Assembly (NCBI GenBank): GCA_029204045.2
Contig: CM055067.1
Coordinates: 21,650,838 to 21,714,837, forward strand
Length of the DNA stretch: 64,000 nucleotides
DNA from: Tillandsia leiboldiana
Lineage: Eukaryota; Streptophyta; Magnoliopsida; Poales; Bromeliaceae
Direction of reading: 5' to 3'
Of this stretch, positions 20,951 to 31,092 are shown in pieces (the first letter of the stretch is position 1; every line of letters begins with the position of its first letter). Both the position numbers and the translations under genes were made by a program. A model generated the notes under the pieces. That model worked only from the letters and a program-made list of their open reading frames with translations, was not told the DNA's origin and made no database searches.

Positions 20951-21679
20951 TGAAAGCCTTTTGGATGTTTCGGACTTTTGACCGCGAGTTGGGCATCAGC
21001 TTTATGATCGCCTTGTGAGCCAGTTTTCAGTCCCGTTCACCGACGGTTTGGTCCCCGTTAGGGTGTTCTTTATGAGTTGAGGGATCGACTTCGACCCGTG
21101 GGTCCGTTGGGGTTATAGCATGTTGAGCGACCAACTATGGCACGAGATTGTGTCTCCTGAGGATCCCTTTTGAGGGTAGCCTGCAGTTGAGTAGTCCACT
21201 CGGGTGGTTTTGGATCGGGAAGTGACCGAGTGAAGACCCCAACTTATTGGATTTCCCTTCCTTATCGGACGAGTCTGCGGGTATGCTTCGGGTCGTCTTG
21301 TTGAGGGTGGCACCATGTTGTGGTTTGGTGCGTATTACACTTGTGGTTATCTCAGTTTTCCCCCAGCCTTTTTAGTGGAGCCCTTGGTTTTTCACGTCTC
21401 AGCTCAGTAGTGATGTGTTTCTCCTCGCCCGTGATTTACTTGCCCCTTCGAGATCTGTGATTATTGGAGTACGAGGGACGCCCGTTGCAATTTCTAGCTC
21501 GAGAGATGAGAGAATTGCACATCGGGTCATGCCGTACTTGTTGTTGTTGTTGCGGAGTAATCACGAGGAGCGAGTGGGGGAGCTAGAGGTGTATTGTTTG
21601 ATACCTAGCCGTGGTATTCTTGACTCCTGATGGGCTTGATCTAGTTTCGAGGACGAAACTTTCTTTTAGTGGGGGAGGA
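20951..21679 (+). pseudogene. pol tail remnant and polypurine tract of B
   Basis: Around 21475-21590 the sequence matches the end of D pol (45715-45850): CCCGTTGCAATTTCTAGCTC, GAGAGAATTGCACA and GTAATCACGAGGAGCGAG all have D counterparts, with small deletions and frameshifts. AGTTTCGAGGACGAAACTTT and the polypurine tract GTGGGGGAGGA (ending 21679) are intact and abut the 3' LTR. The part 20951-21400 shows no similarity I can place. Confidence 0.65.
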
Positions 21680-24600
21680 TGTGAGGTCCTGGAATCCCCC
21701 GCGTAGGGTTGCTGGTTGTTGGGCAGCTTTCGGTCGCCGTTGGGGGTGTTGGTGCGTGTGTTGGGGGCCCAGAAATGGATTTGTGATGCAATTTGGGATT
21801 TGCTTGCATCACTGGAGGCCTGCGTAGGTTGCGCGCAATTTGGACACAAGTGGTGGACTTCGGGCTTAAATTGAGACCCCGTGGGAAGTTGGAGGACCCG
21901 TCGGGTGTTTAGAAGTGTTTTCGCGCGATTCAGATGTCAAAATTAGACTCCGGGTGAAGTCCGGATAAAAGTTTACCTCTCCGGTCGCCTTCGGGAATTT
22001 TTAGAGTTGGAATTGGGCAAATCGGACTTTAAAAATGGACCCGGCGCGAAAATCGGATCGAGTGGGCATTCGGCAAATTTTCGGGTGAGAATTTGGAGAA
22101 ATGGACATCGTTTTTGGATTCAGCGCGCGAAATCGCTAAGAATGGACTATTTACTTGTTGGTTTTGGAGCCCGGATGAAGTGCGCGTTTTTCGAGGCATC
22201 ACGGCACGAATCTCGAGGCGAGGCGAGGCAAATCCTGAGGAGTGCGGCTCGCGGATCGAGGCGGGCGCGCGGCTCGAGGAGCGTGCGGCGCGGCAGGGGG
22301 GGGGCGCACTGGCGCTTCGGCGGGAATCGCGCAGGGGCCGCCACGTGGCGGCCCCCCGTTGGCGCCCGCGCGGGAGCACGTGGGCGCGCCCGTGTCACGC
22401 GGCCGTGTCCCGCGCCTGCGGGCGGCAGCGTGTCACGCGCCCGTGTGGCGCGAGAGCTGCGCGCCCGCGTGGCGTGCGGGGATACGGCCACGTGGGCGCG
22501 CGCCTCCTTGCCTGGGCCTGGTGCACCCGGGCGGGTGCGGTGGACCGGCCGGTGCACCGTGGACCGGTGCACCGTGGACCCGCCTTCTCCTCTCTCCCTC
22601 TTTTTCCTCTTCTTCTTCCTCCCCGCAAGCCACCTTCTTCCCTTTCTTTCTTTCTTCTGCACCCGAGAGCGAGAGGGAGTGAGGGAGGAGGTTGTGGGAG
22701 TTGGCGTTTCGCGTCGCGGGCCTCGTGGAGCGCGCGAGGCTTCCGATGGGGGCGTTGCGGCGACGGCGGCGCAGTCGGGTAGGTCCCGTGTGTTGGTTTT
22801 ACTGTATTTTTGTACAGTTTTTGGGGCGATCTTTTGGACTGTAATTATCCCTCTTGCTCTTTTCTGTGTTGGGCACCGTGCACCGTTTTGCTTGCGGACT
22901 CCGGCACCGTGCACCGTTTTGCGTGCGGACTCCGGCACCGTGCACCGTTTTGCGTGCGGACTCCGTTTTTGCGTGCGGATCCTGGCACCGTGCACCGTTT
23001 TGCGTGCGGACTCCGGCACCGTGCACCGTTTTGCGTGCGGACTCCGTTTTGCATGCGGATTCCGGCACCGTGCACCGTTTTGCGTGCGGACTCCGGCGCC
23101 CTGCACCGTTTCACGTGCAGACTCCGTTTTTGGTGCGGACTCCGGCAGCGTGCTCCGTTTTGCGTGCGGATTCCGGCACCGTGCACCGTTTTGCGTGCGG
23201 ACTCCGGCGCCCTGCACCGTTTCACGTGCAGACTCCGTTTTTGGTGCGGACTCCGGCGGTGTGCTCCTTTTTGCGTGCGGATCGCGTGGAGGCCAATTGC
23301 AAGTGTCTACGAGCAATTGGTGGCAAATCGAGGTGGGTGGCCTTATCTCCAAGTTTTATGGACTGTACAGTATTTCTACTGATGTAGGACTATGCATGAT
23401 AGTTTATTTCATTGTGTAGTATGCCAGATTGTAGGAATTGTTATTCCTTTTATTATCTGTTAATATAGTTATTTTGGAACTTGACCTAGCACCCCCGTCA
23501 TATGTTGTATGTGTAACCAGACTAGTAGAAAACCCTCACTTGGGCTAGGGTTATTTATGCTTAGACATCCACACTGTACCTTCATCCCTGGACATAGTGT
23601 TTTCTCGCCCGGGTAGTGGGCCGAGAGGTCGGGACTTGCTTTTAGTGTGGGATGCTTTTACACTCTTGCCTGGGAGCAGAGTGGAGTCTGGTAGTTGTAC
23701 TGGGTTGCTTATCTGTGCCGGGAGCCGTTTGGGTAAACGGTAGTCCCGGGAGGTCTTGTTTCCCTGTTGTGCCGTCGTGGAGGGAGCCGACGCGCAGACG
23801 GCAGTCCCGGGCCGTCGAGTATCTTCCGGACCGTCTTGTTGGGAACCGTTGGGGTTGGCGGTGGTCCCAGGTCGTTGAGTGTTGTCCGACCTGTTTTGTT
23901 ACCCTGAGTTATGGGTCGTTCCTGGCTGTGGAGTATCTCCAGCCAGTGAGCCTTGTGCTGCGAGCCGTTGGAGAGGCTAGTGTCACGTGTTTCGAGTTAG
24001 CCGAGCAGCTGAGTCGTCGAGAGTGCTCCGACTGTTGTGCGAGGTATTTGGGGATCTTGAGTCCTACCGTTCTGAGAGTGAGCGTGGTTTTTGACTAGCC
24101 TGCATATGCCAATGTTTGATACTCTATGCCGCGCCGTTCTACTCAGTTGGAGTCGCGTCCTGAGATGCCGCTGTGGATACGATGGTTGGCCTGTTGAGGC
24201 AGTTTTGCGCGAGGGATGAGTTAGTAGGACAGGACGCCCCACGTAAATCCCGTCCTCATGTGGATGTGTGGTAGTGGGCAGGAGCGTTCCTAGTCGTCGG
24301 GCGCAGGCTTGACTGGACCTTTGAGGTAGTCAGTTCGTTTGGGTCGTTTGAGCACCTTGGGTGCGAGTGGTCTCATTTACTTTCATCTGTTCCACTTTTT
24401 GGAGTATCTAGATAGAGGCATGGTAGCTGTAGAGTAGCTCCAGCTTTTCTTGTTTCAGTTTGCATTGCGTTGTTATCTTTGGCCTCTAGTAGACTTGGTG
24501 GGCAGACCGTTGGGCTTGTTGACGACACCCACTGAGAACTACTGTGGGAAGTAGTTCTCACACCCGTCGTGGTGTCTTTTTCCCCAGGAACTTCTCCTCC

Positions 24601-25053
24601 TGTTCCTGTTGCTCCAGTTGCTGATCCTTCTGACCGAGGCGAGGGAGTCGCGAGCTAGATCCCTACCCGTCATTGGAGTGTAGCGGTACCCCTTCAGAGG
24701 AGAGCTTCAGTAGATTAGTCTTCTTCTTTTTCCTCTGTTGAGAGACTATTGTAGTGAGGATATTCTTGTATCGAGAGTCTGTACACTGATGTATTCATTG
24801 GAGATACCTCCCTTTTGAGTTTTTGTATCAGAGGACTTTGTATATGATAGTATTTGGGGAGATGGATATTGTATTATTTTCAGTTGTACAGTGGTTGGAC
24901 TTCAGTTTTAGTCGTTTACTTTCAGCTCTGATATCTGTATCTCTGTAGTTGATTCTTTCTGCAGGTTAGACGCTTCGTCTGTACGGCAGTTTCCGTACAG
25001 ATGGCGGATCTGTTAGTGAGCCCGGGTCGCAGTTCCGACCCCGGGGCGTGACA
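21680..25053 (+). repeat. 3' LTR of B
   Basis: 3374 bp, TGTGAGGTCC...GCGTGACA. It has the same organisation as the 5' LTR with the 31-bp array at 22869-23285, shared block 23474-23504 and terminal hairpin 24979-25000, and retains the 93 bp missing from the 5' copy. I noticed on the order of ten substitutions against the 5' LTR, so insertion is fairly recent. Confidence 0.92.
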
Positions 25054-26974
25054 ACCCGCGCGGCGCTTGGCCGCACGGGGCCGCCCGCAGGAGGGGCGCC
25101 CGCGCGGGCTGGTGCCGCGCGGGGTCGCCCCGTACCGCGGGCAGCGCGCCCGCGCGGCGCTCGGCCGCGCGGGGCCGCCCGCAGGAGGGGCGCCCGCGCG
25201 GGCTGGTGCCGCGCGGGGTCGCCCCGCACCGCGTGCAGCGCGCCCGCGCGGCGCTCGGCCACGCGGGGCCGCCGCAGGTGGGTCGCCCGCGCGGGCTGGT
25301 GCCGCGCGGGGCTGTGCCCTGGCGGAGTGTGCGCCGCACGGGCCGGTGCCGTGCGGGGAACTCCGCCGCACGTTGTTGGGAGTCGGTGTGAGTTTCGGAC
25401 CCCTTAGTCTTGACTTGCCCATGTTCCTTCAGGAGTGCAGGACGTTGTTGGCGACTGACGCACGATCACGGACGTGCCGAACACCGGACGACACACACAA
25501 GGTGGGTACTTTCGCCAAGGTTAATTGGGTAAGGGCGGACATGAGCAAAGGTGTTTTCTCGTTAAGTTAATTCTCGTGAGCAAAGGTGTTTTCTCGTTAA
25601 GTTAATTCTCATGAGCAAAGGTGTTTTCTCGTTAAGTTAATTCTCATGAGCAAAGGTGTTTTCTCGTTAAGTTAATTCTCATGAGCAAAGGTGTTTTCTT
25701 TTTAAGTTAATTCTCATGAGCAAAGGTGTTTTCTCTTTAAGTTATTCTTCGTGAGCAAAGGTGTTTTCCCTTCTAGTTATCCTTATGAGCAATGCTGACC
25801 CCGATTTTTACTTCATTCGATTTATCATCTGAGGCTCAAGTTCTGCTACACGCACACCAGCGGTTTGGCCACCGCAAGGGTGTGCTTTTCCGGAAAAGTG
25901 GTACGTTGACCCGTGTACCCCACGCGACGGTGGCGTTAGGAATGGGGGCCCTCATGGGTGGAGGGTGTGAGCGGTGACGCCGAGGCTGGTGCTCGGCAGC
26001 CGAGGCAGGTGCTCGGCAGAGAGGGGGCACCGAGGTAGGGGCCCGGTGCGGTGTCCGGGGAGGGTGCCCGGTTTATGTTTGGTGCAGGTCATGATCGTTG
26101 TTGACGATGTATGAGGGGTGACGGTTGCTCTGGTTACAGTGATTTGCTTTATTTTAGCTTTCTTTCTCATTATGTTTATTCTAGTCACTGACTTCCCACT
26201 CCGTGACAGGTTCGTCTAGGGGCGAGTGCTAGGGCACCGGTGAGGCCGCGAGAGTGCTGTTCTGGCTTTTAGTGACTTCAGATACAGTGACTTTCCTTTC
26301 CCTTTTCTTTTATTACTCATGCTAGCTAGTTGTGGATTGCGACACCCCCGTGGGGTCGAAGTGGATGTTTCCTTTTCCCTTTTTGAATAAACGAATGATT
26401 GTTGCATTCTTTCTTACTTGGCCGTTTTAAACAATGAAAAGCAAAGAAAACCGTTTGCGAAAACTACTTTTAAAACGTGGGTGTCGTGTGGGCACCGAAT
26501 TTTACAAACCTTGTGGGATTTATGTGTTTGCGAACTGTTTTCACAAAGTTCGGCTTCGGGTGGGTGCCGTTTTCAAACCCCTGTGGATTTATGTGGCTTT
26601 CAAACGGTCTTTCATAAAACGATGGCATCGTGTGGATGCCGTTTTCAAAACCTTGTGATTATTTATCCTTTCAAAACATCGGCCTCTATGTTCTAAGTGA
26701 ATATTAGAATATCATGTGAGTTGTTTGGTTGTATGTGAACGAGACCCCAACTGATGTGGTTAGAGATTGTATGTGCTACGCCTTGTGAGACATTTTGTAT
26801 TTGAGACGCCGTGCATATACAAAGGAGACTCTGCCCGTTTGCAGAGTGAATTTGTGTATGCGGCGGGTCTGGACACACACCGGGGAGCGTTGGTTTACAA
26901 AAAAAAAAATTATGGCTGAATTAGGAGCCTCGGTGGCTCCTCTTCCGCGCGATTCGAACCCCCGGGGCGTGACA
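25054..26974 (+). repeat. 3' LTR of A, second part
   Basis: The LTR resumes after B with the duplicated acccg (25054-25058). It continues through the GC-rich array, the 35-bp repeats (25542-25785), the palindromic cassette (25852-25919), the long hairpin (26806-26865) and the terminal hairpin (26923-26941), and ends GTGACA followed by tatat. Confidence 0.92.
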
Positions 26975-26979
26975 TATAT

Positions 26980-27302
26980 TATCTAACTTATCTGGGATTT
27001 CAAAAATCTATTGATCTTGGTATTTCATTTTCTTTACCAAATTGATGATTTGATAAGGGCATTACTCATAAGATCATGTTAGATATGATTGAAGTTGTTC
27101 AACTTTAAGGGATTTAATTTTTATAAATTTTCGTTTCATTTGTTGGATATTCTTGATAGATTTAGCATAATCTATTTCTTGTTATATGAAACGATGATTT
27201 TTATTTAAAGTTGATACACAAAAGTGCTTACAATCATTTTCTGGAATTTTTGGAATTTCTGGAATTTTTCTGAATTTTTCTGAAGAAAAAGTTTGGAGCC
27301 GG
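26980..27302 (+). other. AT-rich internal stretch of S1
   Basis: This continues S1 after the A insertion. It is AT-rich with repeated GGAATTTTT/TGAATTTTT motifs (27240-27290). No ORF is supported. gccgg at 27298-27302 is the target duplication of Cas1. Confidence 0.5.
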
Positions 27303-27479
27303 TGTGACACCCCCGGAATTTGGATTAGTCCTCTATATAAATGATATAATAGGACTAAATCTCTAACCCGGCTATAGCATTTTGGATGGTAGCAAGATCC
27401 AAGAGGAACATGAGAGTTAAGCGTGCTAGAGCTAGAGTAGTTCTAGGATGGGTGACCACCTGGGAAGTGGGGCTTCACA
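27303..27479 (+). repeat. 5' LTR of Cas1
   Basis: 177 bp, TGTGACAC...TTCACA. It differs from the 3' LTR by a few changes, for example GGCTATAGCATTTT versus GGCTTAGTATTTT. Confidence 0.92.
27412..27467 (+). promoter_or_regulatory. 5S-rRNA-derived Pol III promoter-like segment in Cas1 LTR
   Basis: AGTTAAGCGTGC (box A-like), GAGTAG (intermediate element-like) and GGATGGGTGACC (box C, 27446-27457) occur in 5S order and spacing, followed by CCTGGGAAGT-like sequence as in 5S rRNA. The 5' half of 5S is not recognisable, so this is not a 5S gene. The same segment is in the 3' LTR (29209-29264) and in Cas2 (63850-63905). Confidence 0.9.
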
Positions 27480-27481
27480 GT

Positions 27482-27494
27482 TGGTATCAGAGCC
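27482..27494 (+). other. Primer-binding site of Cas1 (tRNA-iMet)
   Basis: TGGTATCAGAGCC begins 2 bases after the LTR end, complementary to initiator tRNA-Met. Confidence 0.88.
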
Positions 27495-27595
27495 ATTCAC
27501 CAGCCGGAAATGTGAGATGAGTCTCGGCTGAGCCAGGGTTATATAGCGGGTAGAGCGAGGCTCCCCGGCTAATGACCGTTGTGAGTGGAGTGCAG

Positions 27596-28973
27596 TGTAG
27601 GTTTGTATAGGATCCACAAGGATCTAAATAGGTACTATCAAACAACTAGAGGGGGGGTGAATAGGTGTAATACTTAAAAACTCAATCTCAGTGCAAAATA
27701 AAAAACAATGCGGAAGATAAAAATAGCACACCAAGATATACGTGGAAACTCCAATCCAGGAGAAAAACCACGGGACCAACACGCAATAACAATCCACTAA
27801 GAATAGAAGAATAACAAGGTGATTACCGACTCCACGGACTCAAACCCCTCCTTCAGCTTCTTCGGACCTTGCGCTGACCGGTTGGATATCCACGCAATAA
27901 CAATCCCTAAGAAAAGAAGAATAACAAGGTGATTACCGTCTCCACGGATTTAACCCCTCCTTCAATTTCTTGGACCTCGCGCTCCACCGTTTGCACGTCC
28001 ACTGCACACGTTCGAATCCACGAACGCCACTCGAATCCACGAGCACACGTTTCGAATCCACGAAACGCCTTTAGCACACCGAATCCACGATGCCACGTCG
28101 AATCCACGACGCAAACTCAGTCGATAAGAATATTGACTTCGATGGTGATCCTTTGCTTAGATTATCAATGAAGAACCATGGGAGAAATCTCTAAGCAAAG
28201 ATTAGATCAATTCGACAAAAGATATGTTCTTGAAAGAACCATCGAATTGACCTAAAAGAGGCTATAAAGAAGATCGATAAAAACCTAGCCTCTAGGGTTG
28301 CTCTCAAGAGTTTTATCAATTGATCGGCCGTAGCTCCCACGTTTTTGAGAAACCCTAAACGTCTATTTATAGTTTAGAAACCTTTGGAAAGAGATAAGAA
28401 TCAAAAACATACCTTATCTGGAAATTTTCAGGACGGCGATCCGGATCGGATTTACTGCGATCCGGATCGTCGTAACGAGATTCACGATTCCAGAAAACCA
28501 AGGGTTCGGGATCCGGATTGCAAGGTCCGATCCGGATCGTTCATGCAATTCAGCAAAGTCCCATGTTCGGGATCCGGATCGGAATGGCCTAGGATCCGGA
28601 TTGAAATTGCCAATGAACAAGTACCCTTCGGGATCCGGATTGCAAGGTCTGATCCGGATCCTGAACATGTCCCATGTCCAGTTTTTGATTTTTATGCAAT
28701 TAAAAGATCATCCAAATGTTTCTACACTATAAGAAAGTATTCGGATCACCACAATTATTTAGTTAAACATACCTGATCCTCTTGAATACTTTCTTCTTGA
28801 GATTGATGTAACTGATCCACAATTCTTCAACTTCAATCTTCAAGACTCAAGACACTGAGTGCCAACTTGAGCTCTTGTTGAATCTTTTCTAAGTCTTTGA
28901 TTGCTGATTGACAATTTGATCCCTTTAAGACTCCGACTCAACTCACTGACTTGACTCACGAAATATGCCAACA
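27596..28973 (-). mobile_element. Solo Sirevirus LTR S2 (minus strand) inside Cas1
   Basis: Read on the minus strand it begins TGTTGGCATATTTCGTG at 28973, contains CCGG palindromes, a TATA box (TATAAAT, 28365-28371) and the CACCTATTCACCCCCC tract, and ends near TATACAAACCTACA (27596). The order is the same as in the S1 LTR. No clean target duplication was found, so the boundaries, especially the left one, are approximate. No internal Sirevirus sequence accompanies it. Confidence 0.75.
28425..28665 (-). repeat. GATCCGGATC palindrome cluster in S2 LTR
   Basis: GATCCGGATC or close variants occur about seven times in 240 bp, upstream of the TATA box in minus-strand order. The equivalent place in the S1 LTR has AGTCCGGACC motifs and host X has GGTACCGGTACC. 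Confidence 0.8.
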
Positions 28974-29281
28974 CCAGAATGCCGTAACATGCAGCTCCTC
29001 ACAAGGTCGGCTAAGGCTAGCGAGACGAGCCTCACATCGCCTGGTGCTTGTGAGTGTGCTTGAGCCTGACGTGGACGTCAGGGCTTAAAGGGGGGAAGAA
29101 TGTGACACCCCCGGAATTTGGATTAGTCCTCTATATAAATGATATAATAGGACTAAATCTCTAACCCGGCTTAGTATTTTGGATGGTAGCAAGATCCAAG
29201 AGGAACATGAGAGTTAAGCGTGCTAGAGCTAGAGTAGTTCTAGGATGGGTGACCCTCTGGGAAGTGGGGCTTCACAGCCGG

Positions 29282-29520
29282 TCCGGACTAGACAAGCCGA
29301 TCCGGACCCCGAACGCAGGAAAATCCTGCGGGTAGTCGATCCGGACTGCATTCTTCGGGCAGTCCGGACCGCGGCTAGGGTTTATATGAAACGAAGTGGT
29401 TTTTGATTTTATTTCATCACAAGTTTTCGTTTCTAAATCTCCTGAGTTTCTCTCTCTTGAAAGCAAAGATCTTGGAGCTCTCTAAACTCATTCTCTTCAC
29501 TTCAAAGTAAGTTATCTTGA
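29282..29520 (+). promoter_or_regulatory. Promoter-like module inside S1 before the env-position ORF
   Basis: CCGG palindromes of the LTR type recur (GATCCGGACC, AGTCCGGACC; 29282-29375), followed by TTTATATGAA (near 29380), a pyrimidine-rich leader and a donor-like CAAAG/TAAGTTAT (near 29507). The order resembles the U3-TATA-leader order in the S1 LTR, yet this lies internally, 1.7 kb before the LTR. It could be an internal promoter or the remnant of another LTR. Confidence 0.4.
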
Positions 29521-29848
29521 TCAAAATCTCGGTTTTTCACAGTTTTTCATATTTTTGCTCAGAACGTGAGGAAAATTCATATCTTTTTTGTTTGTGAATG
29601 GTTTTTGATCAAACTTCTTTTGAAATAAGAACTCTGGGAACATTAGTTTTGATTATGTGCTAGGTTTTCTCATGATAAACGAATTTTTGGGGTTCGATTT
29701 CAAAAAATTCGGTTTTAGGGCATATTTTTGAGAATTTTTGAAAATCATGGAATTGATCTATTTTTAAAATTCTTTTTGCAAAACTAATTTGATCCCTAGT
29801 CTCTCTACACGATTATGATTATTTGGGTACAATTTTTCAAAATTTTGA

Positions 29849-30325
29849 AAATTAACAATTTTTCGTGTTCTTGAGGTGTGCTCAGTGGGAACTCGAGCAT
29901 CTGTCAAAAAGGAACAAGCTGAAGCAAGTCAGGAGAAGATAAACACTGTTCCTCAAGCTGAGTCAGAATCAGAGGATGAAGAAGATTGGGAAATATTTTG
30001 TAAAGAATCAAAACAAGCGGTGGATGACGAAGATAGGTTCTATCTAGAGGAAAAGAAGCTGATAACGTCTTCCTCAACAACCAAACATCCCACAAGGAGC
30101 AAGAATTCGAGAGGCAGAGGAATTCAGATCAATGAACCACTCGCCAGAGAACGCTCTCTGCCTAGAGAATCTCAAAATAATCCTTCAGCATCCGCACAAT
30201 CTCCTTCTACCTCCAAGAGAATAACCACAAAAGCTGATATACTGTCTATGCAACGAGCACAAAGGAGAATGTCTGAAGCACAAGAAAGAATGTCGGCTGA
30301 CATTCACAAGATGAAAAAGAAATGA
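29849..30325 (+). CDS. Unrecognised ORF in the env position of S1
   Basis: The frame is open from 29849 to a TGA at 30323-30325, with no ATG before the last third. It may be a downstream exon: an acceptor-like GTGCTCAG lies at about 29877-29884. The product is acidic and Ser/Glu-rich in its first third (SESEDEEDWEIF), basic and Ser/Pro-rich in the middle, and ends in a Met/Arg/Lys/Glu-rich helix-prone stretch (RRMSEAQERMS). No membrane segment or known domain is seen, so an envelope function is not supported. The position between pol and 3' LTR matches the extra ORF of some Sireviruses. It could also be a shortened relic. Confidence 0.4.
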   Translation, partial: KLTIFRVLEVCSVGTRASVKKEQAEASQEKINTVPQAESESEDEEDWEIFCKESKQAVDDEDRFYLEEKKLITSSSTTKHPTRSKNSRGRGIQINEPLARERSLPRESQNNPSASAQSPSTSKRITTKADILSMQRAQRRMSEAQERMSADIHKMKKK

Positions 30326-31080
30326 TCCAAATTATCAAAAATGCTGAAAGGAATTTTGAACAAGCTGGATCATACCAGCTCAGACAGTTCGGATTTAGCT
30401 TGATCTCATGGCTAATCTTTTCTTTTGCAGGTATTTACGTTTAATTTTAGTTCTCAAACTTTTGGATCTTGAACTCACTTTAACTCTCCTTAAATTTTGT
30501 AATTTTTGCTAAGTTTTGTGACAAAAAGGGGGAGAGAGTATAGGAGCGAGAACTTTGAACAATGCACAATGCTCTGTGATTGACCATGACTATACTTGTG
30601 TGAGAACAATGCTGAAACTAAGGTAAGTATAACTTTCAACTTTGGTTTTATATGTGTTTTGATGCATGCCTCAACTAACTATTCGACTAACTATTTGGGC
30701 ATGTAATATAACTAACAAGTTGCTTGTTGACTAACCTTTCTATGACATTTGGATTTCTATTGCTTAGAAGATATGTCGAGTTTTGATTGTGATTTTCATA
30801 CATATCTGAATTTGCAAATGTCATAATGAGTAAAAACTCTATCTCTGTGTTTGGTTTTGAATGTTGAAAATTCTTGAGGTATCTAACGATCTCTTTTGTC
30901 AAGAATGTTTTCTTTTTGCAGAGATTACAGATGTCTAAGTCTAGAGTCTGTTTTAGGAGTTTAACTCATGTATTTATCTTTATTTGGATCTCCAATGTAA
31001 ATTTTTGTTGTATGGTGATATCAACAAAAATATCTTTTTAAATTTTCTTGAGTGGATTTGTGTTTTGTCACGAAACCGCC
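30326..31080 (+). other. 3' internal non-coding part of S1
   Basis: AT-rich, with a second polypurine-like tract AAAAAGGGGGAGAGAG at 30523-30538 preceded by GTGAC. The final tract is preceded by a similar GTCACGAAACC. No ORF is supported. Confidence 0.5.
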
Positions 31081-31092
31081 AAAGGGGGAGAT
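31081..31092 (+). other. Polypurine tract of S1
   Basis: AAAGGGGGAGAT directly abuts the LTR start TGTTACGG at 31093 and would prime plus-strand DNA synthesis. Confidence 0.85.

Larger units (their letters stand above)
13798..25053 (+). mobile_element. Non-autonomous gypsy element B, nested in the 3' LTR of A
   Basis: It starts TGTGAGGTCC at 13798, ends GCGTGACA at 25053 and is flanked by acccg on both sides. LTRs are 13798-17078 (3281 bp) and 21680-25053 (3374 bp). They are nearly identical apart from a 93-bp segment missing from the 5' LTR near 13976. The internal region has an iMet primer-binding site, a leader homologous to that of D (17100-17380 versus 40774-41040) and the same polypurine end, but no gag or pol. 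Between them lie about 2.6 kb of 29-, 30- and 20-bp tandem repeats, a protease remnant, a 27-bp tandem repeat and a pol tail. It must have been moved by proteins of a D-like element. Confidence 0.92.
2760..26974 (+). mobile_element. Ty3/gypsy element A (Tekay/Del-like), nested in S1
   Basis: The element starts TGTAAGACC at 2760, ends GCGTGACA at 26974 and is flanked by the 5-bp duplication tatat (2755-2759 and 26975-26979). The 5' LTR is 2760-5689. The 3' LTR is 12665-13797 plus 25059-26974, split by element B. The internal region holds an iMet primer-binding site, a gag with an assembly gap, a solo LTR insertion (F) and a strongly decayed pol. Both LTRs carry the same tandem arrays, so they are one family. 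The pol decay means this copy cannot encode its own enzymes. Confidence 0.93.
27303..29276 (+). mobile_element. Cassandra-type TRIM Cas1 with 5S-rRNA-like LTRs
   Basis: Two 176-177-bp LTRs (27303-27479, 29101-29276) start TGTGACACCCCC and end TTCACA. The element is flanked by gccgg (27298-27302, 29277-29281). A primer-binding site for iMet follows the 5' LTR and the purine tract AAAGGGGGGAAGAA precedes the 3' LTR. There is no coding capacity. Each LTR contains a stretch matching the internal promoter part of plant 5S rRNA. Its own internal region is short (about 240 bp); the rest is solo Sirevirus LTR S2. Cassandra elements are non-autonomous and rely on other retrotransposons. Confidence 0.93.

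Noticed and set aside
27400..27470. 5S rRNA gene
   Set aside because: Only the promoter-bearing part matches, it lies inside 177-bp LTRs with primer site and polypurine tract, so it is Cassandra.
28384..28776. ORFs in the S2 LTR and similar frames in the S1 LTR (31219-31594, 31837-32123)
   Set aside because: They lie across LTR palindromes and promoter sequence with no recognisable domain.
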